Positions 12,329-24,476 of a DNA stretch of 64,000 nucleotides are shown in pieces; within the stretch, counting starts at the first letter, position 1, and each line of letters begins with the position of its first letter. Below the pieces are notes generated by a model. It saw nothing but the letters and a program-made list of their open reading frames with translations. It was not told the DNA's origin and did not search any database. The position numbers and the translations under genes are program-made. Origin of the DNA: Chamaecyparis obtusa (Eukaryota > Streptophyta > Pinopsida > Cupressales > Cupressaceae). Location: positions 407,501 to 471,500 of the forward strand of contig BSBK01006341.1 in assembly GCA_027943335.1 (NCBI GenBank). Reading direction: 5' to 3'.

Positions 12329-14047
12329 ATGAATTCTCTCTGGTCTATTATCGTTGCTGCTAGTATAGGTGGGGAGTTGAATCATCGTGAACCCAAGAAT
12401 TTTAAGAGATGGAAGGAAGAGAAGGAGGTCTGGGATAAGTTGCGTAAAGGTGGGCTTATTCCTTACATGGAGAGATTGCATGGCTTTGATGAAGGGTTTA
12501 CCAAAAGACTTGTAGACAGTTGGAAGGATGACATTGTTAATATTGGGGGAATGGAGGTCAAGATTACCAAGGATCTCATTGCTGAAGTCTCAAGTTTAAG
12601 CATGAAAGGGATGAAATTTTCCAAGGATAAGAAGGTCTCCTACAATGCCATTCACCATTTTCCCAAGGATGAAGAGGAAGCAATCAATCTGATTAAGGAT
12701 GTTGGGGGGTGCTATGATGTCGAGAGCTTCAAGGAAATCTGGTCCAATGTGATGGTGGCTATTATGGAGTACATAACCCTTGATGGGAGGTATAAACATG
12801 CCCATTCTTATCATTTTTTTCTTCTCTGTCACTTTAGGCATAAGGTTAGGGTTTCCTTCCCCTACTATTTTCTTAGTTCTCTCCATCATATTATTGTTGA
12901 TCATAAAAGAAAAGAGAGTAAGTTGGTCCTTCATGAAGGGCTTATTCTACTTATTGTTGAGCATGTTACGAAGAATGTGGCTCTCAGCCCATCTCCTCCT
13001 CAGATTCTGGTTGGTGGGTCTTCCAAGAGCTTTGTTAAAAGAGGGAGGGAGGATGAGGGTAAGGAGGGATCGTCCTCTAAAAGATTAAAATTTGAGAAGA
13101 AAAGTGGCATGGAGACTAATTCGAAGGGAGAAAGTGTTGGGGGATTCTCGAATTTTAAAGGGAATCCTCAGAAAAAACCTAAGGATGACAGTAAGGATTC
13201 TTTGTTTGGTGCTGGTAGTGACACAGAAGTTGAGGGGGTTAAAAATATTGAGACCATTTTGGATATGGGTGATCAGAATGACCCTGGTGGTTAGAAAGTC
13301 CCTATCCTGGTCGACTATGACAGTTCTGTGGACCATGATGTCCCTATTTCTACGCACAATGAAACCGCCACTGAGGTGTTCTCGGATAAAAAGGATAAAG
13401 ATGTGAGATGTGATGCGACCATTCTGGACAAGGATATTCCCTCCTCCAGAACTATTCATTTTTTGAAAATTGTTGATGTGCAGGAGAGAAATGTGCAGCT
13501 CCTCAAGGAAGACTTGGAGGACAAAATTGATCCCCTTTTTGGCATTATGTAAACGTCCAAAGCTATGTCTATGTACTCTTTTCGCCTGGTTAAATCATTT
13601 TTTCATGAAATTAAGACTCTGAGTCTTAATCTCAGATTCCTTTCTGCTAAAGTGGATAATATTCAGGAGAGAATAGATTCTAGGTCTGAATGGATAAATA
13701 AAGTTGGGGAGAACAGGGATGATATGAAGATGGGCTTGCTGCGGGATAAGGTGGATAGAATGGAGACTACCCTCAGAAAGATTCTGATGGATAGAAATCA
13801 GTTAATGGGGAATGCGGTTGAGTGCATCAATAACATAAAGCAGGAGCTGAACGTTGGATCCCCTATCAAGATTGATGATATCAAAGACGATGATGAGGAC
13901 CGGACTGGGTCGGGCAAGCATACTAGATCCTCCAAGAAGAAGAAGATACAGGAGAGGATTTTGGAGCTCTCAGATCTCAATGCGACCATTAGTAAGATGT
14001 CAAATGCCAAAAAAGACATGGAGGCAACTCTGCTGGAGTTTGCCTAG
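12329..14047 (+). pseudogene. Third LINE-associated ORF, about 570 codons, unrecognised
   Basis: One frame from ATG 12329 to TAG 14045-14047, interrupted only by TAG at 13292 and TAA at 13550. I do not recognise the family with certainty. The N-terminal about 220 residues look globular (KNFKRWKEEKEVWDKLRKGG, then LIPYMERLHGFDEGFTKRLV) and resemble uncharacterised plant mobile-element-associated proteins. A basic, nuclear-localisation-like stretch follows (KRGRED... SSSKRLKFEKK, about residues 235-265), then an acidic linker, and two heptad-rich coiled-coil segments near the C-terminus (DNIQERIDSRSEWINKV to ILMDRNQLM, and IQERILELSDLNATI). It lies 230 bases after RNase H on the same strand and before the 3' stem-loop, so it may belong to the LINE. 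Alternatively it is a fragment of another element. Confidence 0.6.
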
Positions 14048-14211
14048 TTTCTTGTTGCTTTTTTATGTGTTTCTATTGCTGGGTGTCAGTTTCTATTTAC
14101 TAGTTTTTGGTTGGCTTTGTTGTTGGTTTCGAGTTTGCTAGCGGGTTGGTTTTTAGCCCTGACTCTTTTTGGCGGGTTTAATGTTTAATCTTTTGTAACT
14201 ACCTTGTAAGG

Positions 14212-14233
14212 GGTTTTGGGTCCCCCCAAAACC
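14212..14233 (+). other. 3' stem-loop of the LINE tail
   Basis: GGTTTTGGG, loop TCCC, CCCAAAACC: a perfect 9-bp stem with a 4-base loop, followed within about 20-40 bases by A-rich sequence (tttaaaaacattaaaaaa). Some LINE reverse transcriptases recognise a 3' hairpin in their own RNA. Function here is inference from position and perfect pairing. Confidence 0.6.
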
Positions 14234-14271
14234 TATTTTTACCAGTATTTAAAAACATTAAAAAATCATTT

Positions 14272-14816
14272 TAAAACCATACATGAAAAATTAAAAATTT
14301 GGTACAATATAATATAAAAAATCATTTTTTAATCATATAATTATAAAAAACACTTTAAAAAAAAAACAAATAAATGCTAAAAAGTGGGTCCCTACCTCAC
14401 ACTCAATTGAATGTCCTCAAGCCCCCTTCTCTTCTCCGCTAGCCCCTCACTGTGCAAATGAGGGGCTTAAACTGTGTTCTGGGGTTTTTAAAGAGCCAGA
14501 GAGACTCGGCCAAGTGGGATTTGACAGAGTCCCACTCGGGCAAGTACCTCTAGTCACGTATGCGCCATTAGGCACCATGCAGCGCATACATGGATTTAGT
14601 CGAGTGCTACTCAACCGAGTACTATCCGGCCAAGTTTTGCTCGGTCGAATCCACCGAGTTAGCCTCAAGTGCGACAAGCAATTGTTCTTTTACCCTAAAA
14701 GTCAACTAAAAATATTTGAAGATTGGAAAGAACACGAAGATTCTAGAAGGGTTCATTAATAATCAAAGGTCACTTTGCTTCAAAGCTAGTATAAGATTTG
14801 ATGAAAATTAGAACAC
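14272..14816. other. Unassigned stretch, partly GC-richer
   Basis: 14272-14400 is AT-rich. From about 14400 to 14700 the sequence is richer in G+C, with recurring CGAG/CCGAG words (ctcggccaagt, actcgggcaagt, caaccgagtac). No credible protein. It may be leader or LTR sequence of the copia remnant that follows, but no boundary was found. Confidence 0.4.
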
Positions 14817-16050
14817 AGAGATTGTTGAGCATGTCATGAAGACAACTAAAAAGTATCTAAATGAGAATGCCTTTAGAAGTTCAAAATCAAAGAAATCTAC
14901 TAAAACTAAAGATAGCAAGAAGGAAGAAGATGCATTTAGTTTGCAAATAGAAGACAAAATCTAAGATGACAAGCATATAATACTAGGTTTCGTTAAACTT
15001 GTTCTTGTTTTTGTTATTGTTCCACTTGTAATTAGTTTGGTCATAAGGTAGTAGATTGTAGAAGGTTATCTAAAAGAAGTAATTTTGTGAGAAAAAGTTT
15101 ATTTGTATCGTTGTTTGATTTCAATATCATATATTACAAGTGTAAGAATTTTGGACATATTGCCAGACATTGTAGAAATGGTTTTTGTGAGGTTTTCTAT
15201 GCCATATTTGAAAGAAAACATCTCTACTAATTAGAAGAGTGAATCTAAAAAGGTGTGGAGAATGAAGTAGAAAGAATAGTGATCAAACATTTCTCAGACA
15301 ATGTTTCATACATAGTGAGAAGAATTCATGGATCATAGATAGTAGATGTTCTAAACACATGACCAGAGATAAAGCAAGTTTATCTACCTTGAACAATGGA
15401 ATGGTGAATCACTCGGACTTGGTGACGAATATGTTGCAAGGGTTTTTGAAAAGGGAACCTTAAGTTTTGATGGTGGATTAACCAAATACATACAATGTTT
15501 TATAGGTTGAAGGTATGAAACATTACCTACTGAGCCTAAGTCACATGTGTAACAAGGGATATAATTTCTCATTCAAAGTGGGTGGATGTTAGATTAGAGA
15601 AGCAAGGACCAACAAGATTTGTTGTGGAAGGAAGTAGGACAAAAAATTATGTATATAGCCTCAATGAGATCAAAGGGAAGAAATGCCTTTTGGGATAGAA
15701 ATATGAGAGTTGTTCATGACACAAAAAATGGAGGATGATGATATAGTTTAGTATCTTAGGAAAAAGATGAGAATGGTATCTCCCTCCTCTTAACTCGAGA
15801 GAAAGTACAAGTTTAGGGGGAGTCTCAATCATGCATTGACTCCCTATCATAGAGAATAGATGTGATAAAGTTTGGTAAGATACAATAGATAGATTGTATA
15901 AACATAAGGGAAGAGAAAGCTTCAATGGAAGGATCTAAGTATCTCTTTCTCATTGATATCAAAGGGGGAGAAAATTCCTCATAGGGGGAGAATTGATTTA
16001 GTTGTTGACAGGAGAAGCATTTTGTTGTCATTAATGACAATATGGGAGAT
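14817..16050 (+). pseudogene. Ty1/copia gag-protease remnant with polypurine tract
   Basis: Fragments of a copia polyprotein in order. Lysine-rich gag end (KYLNENAFRSSKSKKSTKTK, about 14850). A zinc knuckle YYKCKNFGHIARHC at about 15130-15175 whose first Cys is Tyr. The protease site IIDSRCSKHMTRDKAS at about 15317-15365, where the usual D-S-G-C has Arg for Gly. GAG-pre-integrase-like RFVVEGSRTKNYVYSLNEIK at about 15615-15670. Integrase, RT and RNase H are missing, so the pol centre is deleted. Purine-rich runs ending agggggag (15960-15990) and tatgggagat (16041-16050) mark the 3' end before an LTR-like TGTTG. Confidence 0.78.
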
Positions 16051-16578
16051 TGTTGAACATGGTATTGACCTTGATGTTAAGGCAACTTGAGGAACATGTT
16101 AGAAGAATAAGTGATCTATCAAGAAAGCTTGAGGAACATGTCAAAAGGATAAGTGATGTCAAGTTAGCATGAGGAAATTTTTTAACACATTATGTTGGAC
16201 AAATATTGTCATTGATGTCAATTTGGATTAATAGTTAATAAATGTTAATAGCATCACAAGCAATATTGGGAGTATGTGCCAGAATCAAATGTTCCTGAAT
16301 GGCTAGCACATTTGTAGAAGTCTAGAAGTGTTTGTATTAAGACCCTGAGGTTCATTGCTCACAATTGGTATGTGTACCTAGTTACATTGTCATGGTTTTC
16401 GGTATTGCATTCTACTTTAGTTGGTTATTTTTCCTTACGGTTTGGAAGTTAGGCAACACATAAGACATATTATATCCATTTTTTGGAGAATTTCTATTTA
16501 GATATTAAGTTAGAAGTGGCAGTGCACACTTTGTTAGTTTGGTGATTATGTAAGAGTTATGTTGGATCTGCCAGAAAA

Positions 16579-16902
16579 AGGAAACAGGTGCAAATTATAG
16601 GAAGTGTGTGAAGATGAAATGGGACTAGTTGAGGTCATGATAGGAAATGCATTAGTGTGTTCTTTATTTCTAGGGTGATGCATTATTTTGGGTCCAGCCA
16701 ACTACATGATTCATATTATTTCAATAAAGGATTTAGTTAAAGGAAACATGTGCCAATTAGAGGAAGTGTGTGTAGGTAAAATGGGACCAGTCGAGTTCAT
16801 GATAGGAAATGCATAGTGTGTTCTTACTCCTAGGGTAATGCATTTAGTTTTGGGTCGGGCCAACTACATGTTTCATGCTATTTGAATAAAGGACTTATCC
16901 TT
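16579..16902. repeat. Diverged direct repeat, about 162 bp x 2
   Basis: The two copies share ggaaac-tgtgccaatta-like, gtcatgataggaaatgcat, gtgtgttctt, ctagggt-atgcat, ttttgggtc and ccaactacatg words in the same order. Point differences and small indels show an old duplication. Confidence 0.8.
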
Positions 16903-17122
16903 GGTCAACAAGGTGAGTTGCAGATAATGGAATTTATTTCTAGGTTGGCATGAAGATAATAAAATGGAATGGATTGCATTTATATTACCAATCATGTTGT
17001 ACAACAAAGAAGTAATGTGTACAATTGTGATGTGGTGAAGAAAGGTGGTAAGCGAACATAGGTGGTAAGCGAACATATGTGGCAAAAGTGTGTGAGCAAA
17101 TATGATGCATCTCATCCACACT

Positions 17123-17203
17123 GTGATTGTATTGTAAAGCAGATCAGATGAAGTTGAGGTTAATGATTGTATTGTAAAACAGATCAGATGAAGTTGAGGT
17201 TAA
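17123..17203. repeat. 41-bp tandem duplication
   Basis: The unit tgattgtattgtaaa-cagatcagatgaagttgaggttaa occurs at 17123 and again at 17164, differing at one base (gc versus ac before agatc). Just upstream, gtggtaagcgaacata is repeated at about 17046 and 17063. Confidence 0.9.
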
Positions 17204-17345
17204 GTATAAGGATGTTGATGAGTAGGTTGATAATGATAAACCGAAGATAGTTAATTATCAATATTTACTTATGAAGTAATCTTGTGACATTCTTTTAATA
17301 TTGCTTTGTACAAGTGCCTCTTCATTGCAGAATAAAACATAAGAG

Positions 17346-20300
17346 ATAGATTGGTATATTTTGTAAGTATAGCCCATGTGATCTTTTTGGGGGTGTTGAG
17401 TTTAGGAAACTATAAAACTAAACTTGTAAATAGAATAGTTAAGCACAACATGCCTTTTGTGTTGCCACAAAAGTATGATGGAAAGTATACAAGAAAATGT
17501 CCTTCATTTTCCTATGAAAGAATGAAAAATTATACAAAAGAGGTAACATTATTTATATCTTGACATGTGGTATAATCTAAAAAGAAGGCATAACATTGAT
17601 AAAAGTGCAAAATATACCAAAAGGAAAAGTTTGAACAACTTATACAAAAGAGAGGAATGGTGAAATAGTAATTGTCAATGATAGATTTTTATGTTACTAT
17701 TTTTTATAATATTTTGAAAACAATCGTATGAATTTTCATCATCTATGCCATCATAGACGATGGGGAACAAAAGAGTGGTGGATCTCACTAGGATTGCTAT
17801 GAGATATGGAGTAACTAGAAATTTGTATTTATATGTTTCTTATGGTTTTGAGTTCAAGTATAAAGTGTAAATGTCTATTTTACCTTTATTGATTTGAATC
17901 CATTGAAAAACTTCAATGCTTTTCTTTTAAGGCAAAAATGGAAATATTTCTTTGATATTTTGGAAAGCATAATGCATTAGACAAAAAAATGGGAACGAAT
18001 AGTGATTTGTTTTCCCCTATGATTAAATAATTATTTTTTTTTAAACACCCCCACTATTTAATTGTTCGTATTTTGTTTGATTGTTTATTTTAATTGTTTG
18101 TAGTTAGAACTCCTAGCTTCAACATTGGATATAGTCCAAGATGTTTGATGGTGTCGTATGGTAGAGTGGGGAGCACTCTTTGTTAACATCATTCTTAAAG
18201 CTTACTTGGAGAATTTAATTCTATGTTTGGAACTCTATCAAAGATTGCAATTGTTGAAGGAAAAGATTGTAGCACGGTTACCTAATTTTGAGTTGACATG
18301 TTCGTGATACATTTGTATTGTGTAATTGCAAATTGTAAAACATACATACATATGTATAATTAATTTGAAATAGGTATATTCTTTGGATTATGACCAAATA
18401 ATGTATTTATACACCTCAATGTATCAATACAAATTCTTAAGAGAATCACATAATAAACAAATTATGTGTATTCACATATACATATATACAATAAATTTGG
18501 GGTATTTTGTGTGTATATATACACATACGTATACTTTGTTTATGTATATGCGTGTGTATTTTTAGTACTCCCGAGAATGAAAATAAGAATCTTTCAATTA
18601 CTTTCAAGAATCTTTGCTTACGACAATCAACTCAATCAAATTTTATGCTAATGCAACTGTAATAAAAAAAAATTAAATCCTTTTATCTTGGTAAAAATCA
18701 CCAGAATAGTACATTTTCTATTCTGGTAACTCAATTGACACAATCTCCTCGTAACATAACTCTAATTAGTTAGTCAAACAAGGGATGTAGGCAACTGTTT
18801 TTTCAAGTTACTTCTAACGTTTTGCTTTCTGCAATCAATCAAAACGATACTTTTTGGCGAAGGACTAAACAGGGGTTTCAGAATAGGAGATCATCAAGTC
18901 TAAAAGTCTTCTACAGCAACTTCTAATTTCTCATCAATGACATCAAATTTTCACGAGTTTTACGTCACTTATTGTTCATCAATGTTATGCAGACATATTG
19001 ACGAATTTATCATTCAGCTGCCTAAATCGAAAGAAAAAATGCTAAAAAGTAAATTAAAAAGCATTTCTTCAGATCTCTAGATTAAGTTACCCATTTTCAG
19101 CAGGCCAGACGGTAGAAATATTTACGAAAATATTGCAAAAATTTGAATTTGTAAACTGAAAAAATATTGAATGACAACAAATTATTAAATGTCCAAAACA
19201 AATTTTTGGAGGACATTTAATCATCATTTTGGGCACTCAATTGCCACATCTACTTGTATTAATCTTAGGACTCAGCACCGTAGTCAAAAATTGTTTAAGC
19301 AAATGCTTCATAGTGTATCTCTATGCCATTTTACTCTCAGCACAGACCTCTCAATCGTTCGAAAGCTTTTCCTCAGCAAAGCCGTGGTCTTAATGTATTT
19401 CATACCTGAACCAGATGATTCAAACTGAGACCATATGGAGTCTGGATACCTTCATAAATGCACGATTATTGGGAAATTGTAGCTGCTACCTCTGTTGATT
19501 CATTTACGATATACAAAATTTGTTTCACCATGCACACACAAAGCAGATAAGTATGTGGATGCTGCTTTCGAAACTTTTGGACGATTGAGGAGTTGAGCCC
19601 TAACATTGTGCAAATCCAAAGTAAGCATTCTACATACTAAAGAATCCTCTTCGGATTTATTGATACAGCATGTTAAAACTGTGCTAGTAGTAGTTTATTA
19701 TATAACCATAAGGGTAATCACATAGAATTTCTCATGGATTGACTAACAATGTCCTCAGCAAAGAGAGTAAATTCTTAATATAAATGATAAATACACCAAG
19801 GCGACCAATAAAGACACCATCAATTATGTAATATTACAATGACTACTAGCATTAATTTCACTTTAGCGTATGATGAAAATGGCCCTCTCACAACTCTTTT
19901 TCTGATGGTATCTCAGAAATATGAACCCTGTGAATGTAATGATACGATCGCATCTATCTGTAAAAAGAAAATACAATAAATCTAGTCGTGCAAGTATTGA
20001 TCACAAAACATGCATGATAAACATGGCAAAAGATAAAATTTTCACAACCATCCCAATTACATAAGCATGAGTGTAATTTACTAAAATAAGTATGCATCAC
20101 CTAGATGCAATGAGTGATGCGATGAGTGTTGAGTGTTCCATTCATCCTTATGAGAGATGGGTTCTTGTGAACCACTACTCAGGAAACATGAGTTAATGAG
20201 TTTGACTCGAAAAATACACAGTTGAATCCTGATAGCAATACCATAATTTGACTTGCTGTGGAAAATAATCTCGTACTTATTTAATGAGTGTAATTTACTA

Positions 20301-23300
20301 AAACTCAAACTGTACATGAAAACCAAAATTCATAAGTAAACTTAAATTTACAAGGGTAAGGAGGTTTAATACAATAACAAATGTGATTTCAACCACATTA
20401 TCAAACTTGTGACAGACTAACGTCCAAAAATGAAACAAGATTTGAAACAAAAAAATGGAGAGACGAAAAACAGGCATAAGCCATTCTATGTGCTAAAAGG
20501 ACCTTTTATATTTATCCATCTTAAGAGATCATTCTTGTGATGGGAATTTACAACATCTATTCAAAATTAGCCCTTACACGATCTAAAATGTCTCTCAAAT
20601 TAGTATAAATTGCTTCACCTTTGTTACAAGTCCTTTCAAATAGGTCTGCCTCCAAAAAAGAAATGATTTCTCATCATGTCTACGAATCAAATAGGACATC
20701 ACAAGTGATTTATCCATAATTCTGAATAATCCTTGTAAATATAGATCCATACCAAGCTTTGTCGCCTTGTTTTTCCACTCCAAGTCCAACAGACAAAAAT
20801 ATTTGTAACACCTGAAAAAAAATAACAAGAAACTACAGAATGATTAGTATAGATTCTAGAAGCATTGTAAAATTACTAAGAATTAAAAAATACAAATGAA
20901 TTCCAAATTGTAATGCGATACTAGGTCATATCAATGATCCAAATATTACTCATCAAGAATTTTAAACAACTATACCTACATCTAGACAATATGAAAATCA
21001 CCATTAGCATTTTGACAAGTTATTCCAAGCCACAACTGCTTAAGATTGAGATCATACTTTTCAATTTTGACTAATAATAGCAAAACAAAAATAACAAAGC
21101 AAAACAGAAAAGAGAAGTCAAAAAGTTAAGACTTAAGAGAGAAAAACTTTGCATGGGCTCTTTAATTGCTCCCCAATTCTAGTGAACTTGGCATATAATG
21201 ACCAAAAAACATCTTGAGAAGTATTGACAATTTAAACAAAAATCACGTCACCACACTACCATGCAATTGTTAGACTATAGCCCATGCTCAATGTTCCTAA
21301 AGTGTCATATGAAGAAATATAACGGTCTTATCACTTACAGGTCACTCAAGTACCAAAAACTATATCTTCAATGGTACCATCCAAATTGTCCTAGTGTTTG
21401 GCTAGTGATGGTAGCAATAAAAGTTTTAAAATAATTAGTAACACTTGCCAAATAAAGATCAACAAATTTTATAATTTATTTTGCCCTAAACTTCAAAAGT
21501 ACTCTATTATGGTTCTTATATTTCCTTCTCAAAAATAAACCACACATTATTTTTCTTATGCATACCCACAATGGTTGTCTGCGAAGGATAGTACTAAGGA
21601 TAAGTGTAATATCGCACCTATTAATTAAGTTTACTTAAGATGATAGTCCTTTTGTTTGGTGCCATTTTCCTCCATAGTTGAACACCAAACTTAATCCATA
21701 CAATTGCTCCAAAAAAAATTCAGCTTTTGCTCATTTTTTAATCCAAAAGATGTCCTTTACTATTTGTAATCAAACAAGAATAACCAAAAATTCACCATTC
21801 ACAATTTTCTAAATTTTAACAAAAGTACACTCTTGAAATATGGGTCAATGAATTTGACTCAAAAACTAAACAGTTAAATCTTGATGGCAATATCATAATA
21901 AAAGTACACTCCTTTTAACATCTAACCATTCCAATTACATTATGGTCTAAAACAAGCAAAATATGATGTCATTTGGCATCGAAGGCAACATGCCCTTTTC
22001 TGGAATGCATCCGCATTTGTCAGTACTTTCAATTTTGTGGCTTGTGAACTACTATTCATCTAGATAAGAGTTTATATTTTCTTTCAGTTTCATTAAAGAT
22101 GGTCGAATCATGTATATATTACTTGTGCTATTATTTTAGTCTTCGCCATCTGGACCGAGGGTTTTGTTCTACATGTTACTGCTATGTCACCTTCATCTGC
22201 TTGCTTATAGACTTGTTTTGAGATAACTCGGAATGATTTCTTTATATCTGTTACTTTCTTTTCTGAACTTAAAATTGTTCAGGCTCTTGTAACATCAAGG
22301 ACTTAACCATGCATTTAACTTATATTTTGGTATCAACTGTTTGAGAGAGTTAACACCATCTCTCCCATTTAAGCGCACATATTGCCAAGTAGAGGAAATG
22401 TAATAATTCTAATCTGAACAATCTGAAGACCTTGGGCTCCAATGTGTGACTCTGCTTCTTGCTGACGATGAGAGAAAACAGTGAATCTTCTGCTAGAATG
22501 TGTATAGCCTTTATCTAGCAGCTGCAATAACTTGTTGGTGGATAATATATCTTGTTATGTATGTTTTTATTGCAGACGGCGAATACACCTAACACATTTA
22601 TTTTCAAAGAAAAACGAATATCCCCCAATTATAAACCACAGTTTCAAAACAGAGGAAATACTTTGGTTGAATATGATCACTACAACTTGAATCACCAAAA
22701 TATAGATGTTACGAATATAATGTTTTCAAACAACGCATGCAGTCCTACTAACTCTTATTACTTCACTCGGCAACAATTTTCAATGCATATTGTGATAGAA
22801 ATAAAGATTTGAGAGCCTCAATTTATGCAACCCATTAAGTAGGGTTTATTGTTTAAAAATATGGGCAATCCTTTTGAGAAGTCCAGATTTAAACTATGCC
22901 GAACAGAATAATGAGCTGGACTGACCTAACAACGAATCTTAGCTCCAAGTATTCCATGTTAACTGGGATGGTACTAAATAGAGACAAATATGAACTAACA
23001 CACCATAGCAAAAACATCAATCCAGCATAAAAACTGCAGTGAATTTTAACTAAGAATCCTTATATAGATAGAATCCTTTTAACTGTTAAATACTGACAAA
23101 TAAATTTTGGACTGCTCCTACAGCTATCAATTCAAGCTTAATCCTGTGTGTGCAGAGGAGACTCTTAAAGCAAAGCAAATGAAACGGGGAAAATTAATAA
23201 CAAATTTTGTGTCTCAAATCCTACCAAAAATATGAACGGGACTGAAGCAAAATGTTTGTATTTGAGATTTAATATATGTTCAAGCATGACGCTCTTGTGA

Positions 23301-24476
23301 CACCTGGCCTCTCCCCTTCCGCTCTAACAGCCTCCAATACCTACCTCTATATATTTATTTTAGCCATCCCCTATTCCCTAATGTCTAAACAATATACCCC
23401 ACACATTTTTTAGTGATTTTAAAATTTAAATCCCCCAACATTGATGTTAGGAAATTGATTAACAAGTGAATCCCCCAGAATGACAACATCCCTTTTCGGC
23501 CTTTTACAATCACATTTCTAGTTTTCTGCTGACGCTGTATTGAAGGGTTTCCCATTATGTTATATAAGCTGCTTTTAATACAAGTTAAAACGCATGTGCT
23601 TCCTTATCCTTGCAACCAACAGAATCCCGCCTATCTGTTTTCTATCTTTGTTATGGGTTGACCTATTGAATCATTGCTGTGATCCATGAGGCCAGACAAT
23701 GGTAGTGATCTAGATAGAGCGGAAGTAAGAGCACCATGGCTCTGAGAGTAATATATACACTCAGTGCAAATAATCAAACTGCCATCATCTACAGTCATTC
23801 TAACCAAAAATCTAGGCATTCATTACAGATAGGGATTTCACCTAACAAAAAAACAATCTTCTAATTTGAGATATTTCACGGCTTTCCGAGCTTGGGTTGG
23901 AATATACAATGCATTCCATACTCTCATTGACGAAGCATCTTGCCGTATACATACGCACCTGTGATGCTACACAGTGACATACCACTCTAGAGATTGTCGA
24001 CAATTTAGGGGAACTGTCCCAGGTACTGACTGATTAATTGAAAAGATTTATTGCTTGCTGAGAATGATCTCCTCGGATTAAATGGGTACCTATTCTAGCT
24101 TTGTTACTCTGAGTAAAGATTGTTTAAAAGACCAAAAGAAAAATAATTATACTCTAAAAACTCCAGAAAAAACCTATTTTATGACTGATAGTTTCCATTG
24201 CAGCGAGTTCTGTTCTGTTAAAACTCAGCAGCCGCGTTATATGGAGCAATCTAACATACAGAGATTGGAATTTTTACATCATTAAAGGATGTTAAAATCT
24301 GAGTTAAATTCCAAAAGGGAACAATCATGTTTGAATTTTTTTGTATTACATACGATTCAAGGTAAGGAAACCCTAATACATGAAACACAACGTGCCCTAA
24401 AGCTGAGACATGTAGAATTAAGCAGTAAACCCTAAAAAATCAAAACATAAATAAAGGAGTGTGCAACTTAGTACAT
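17346..24476. other. 7.1-kb stretch without a recognised gene
   Basis: AT-rich, with only short open frames that show no recognisable domain or codon structure. It holds an AT/GT simple-sequence area (about 18340-18560), a 10-bp perfect hairpin at 18700-18727, and dispersed copies of a motif (gagtttgactc-aaaaa then cagttgaatc-tgat-gcaat) at about 20196-20250 and 21846-21900, with a weaker copy at 25357-25410. Part may be regulatory or 3' flank of TIM23. TTTATT at about 24047 could be its poly(A) signal on the minus strand. Confidence 0.5.

Larger units (their letters stand above)
6945..14271 (+). mobile_element. L1-type LINE retrotransposon, 5'-truncated, with an extra 3' ORF
   Basis: Second LINE, read left to right and head-to-head with the first. 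It opens inside ORF1, past the N-terminal half of the DUF4283 region, which fits incomplete target-primed reverse transcription. ORF1 (to 8006) overlaps ORF2 (8003-12099: endonuclease, RT, zf-RVT, RNase H). A third long frame (12329-14047) follows, then a 9-bp stem-loop (14212-14233) and an A-rich end near 14250-14271. No clear target duplication was found, so both ends are approximate. Assigning the third frame to this element is inference. Confidence 0.78.
16051..17345 (+). mobile_element. Probable 3' LTR of the copia remnant (right end unresolved)
   Basis: Begins TGTTGAACATGG directly after a PPT-like tract, where a copia 3' LTR should start. No matching 5' LTR and no clear CA terminus were found, so the right boundary is only an estimate. 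The segment contains an internal direct repeat (about 16579-16740 and 16741-16902) and a 41-bp tandem duplication (17123-17203). No gene. Confidence 0.5.

Noticed and set aside
12329..14047. Independent host gene
   Set aside because: Two in-frame stops, no introns, and location between LINE RNase H and an A-rich tail favour a mobile-element origin.
16579..17203. CRISPR-like direct repeats
   Set aside because: Only two copies each, no regular spacers, plant nuclear context; ordinary tandem duplications.
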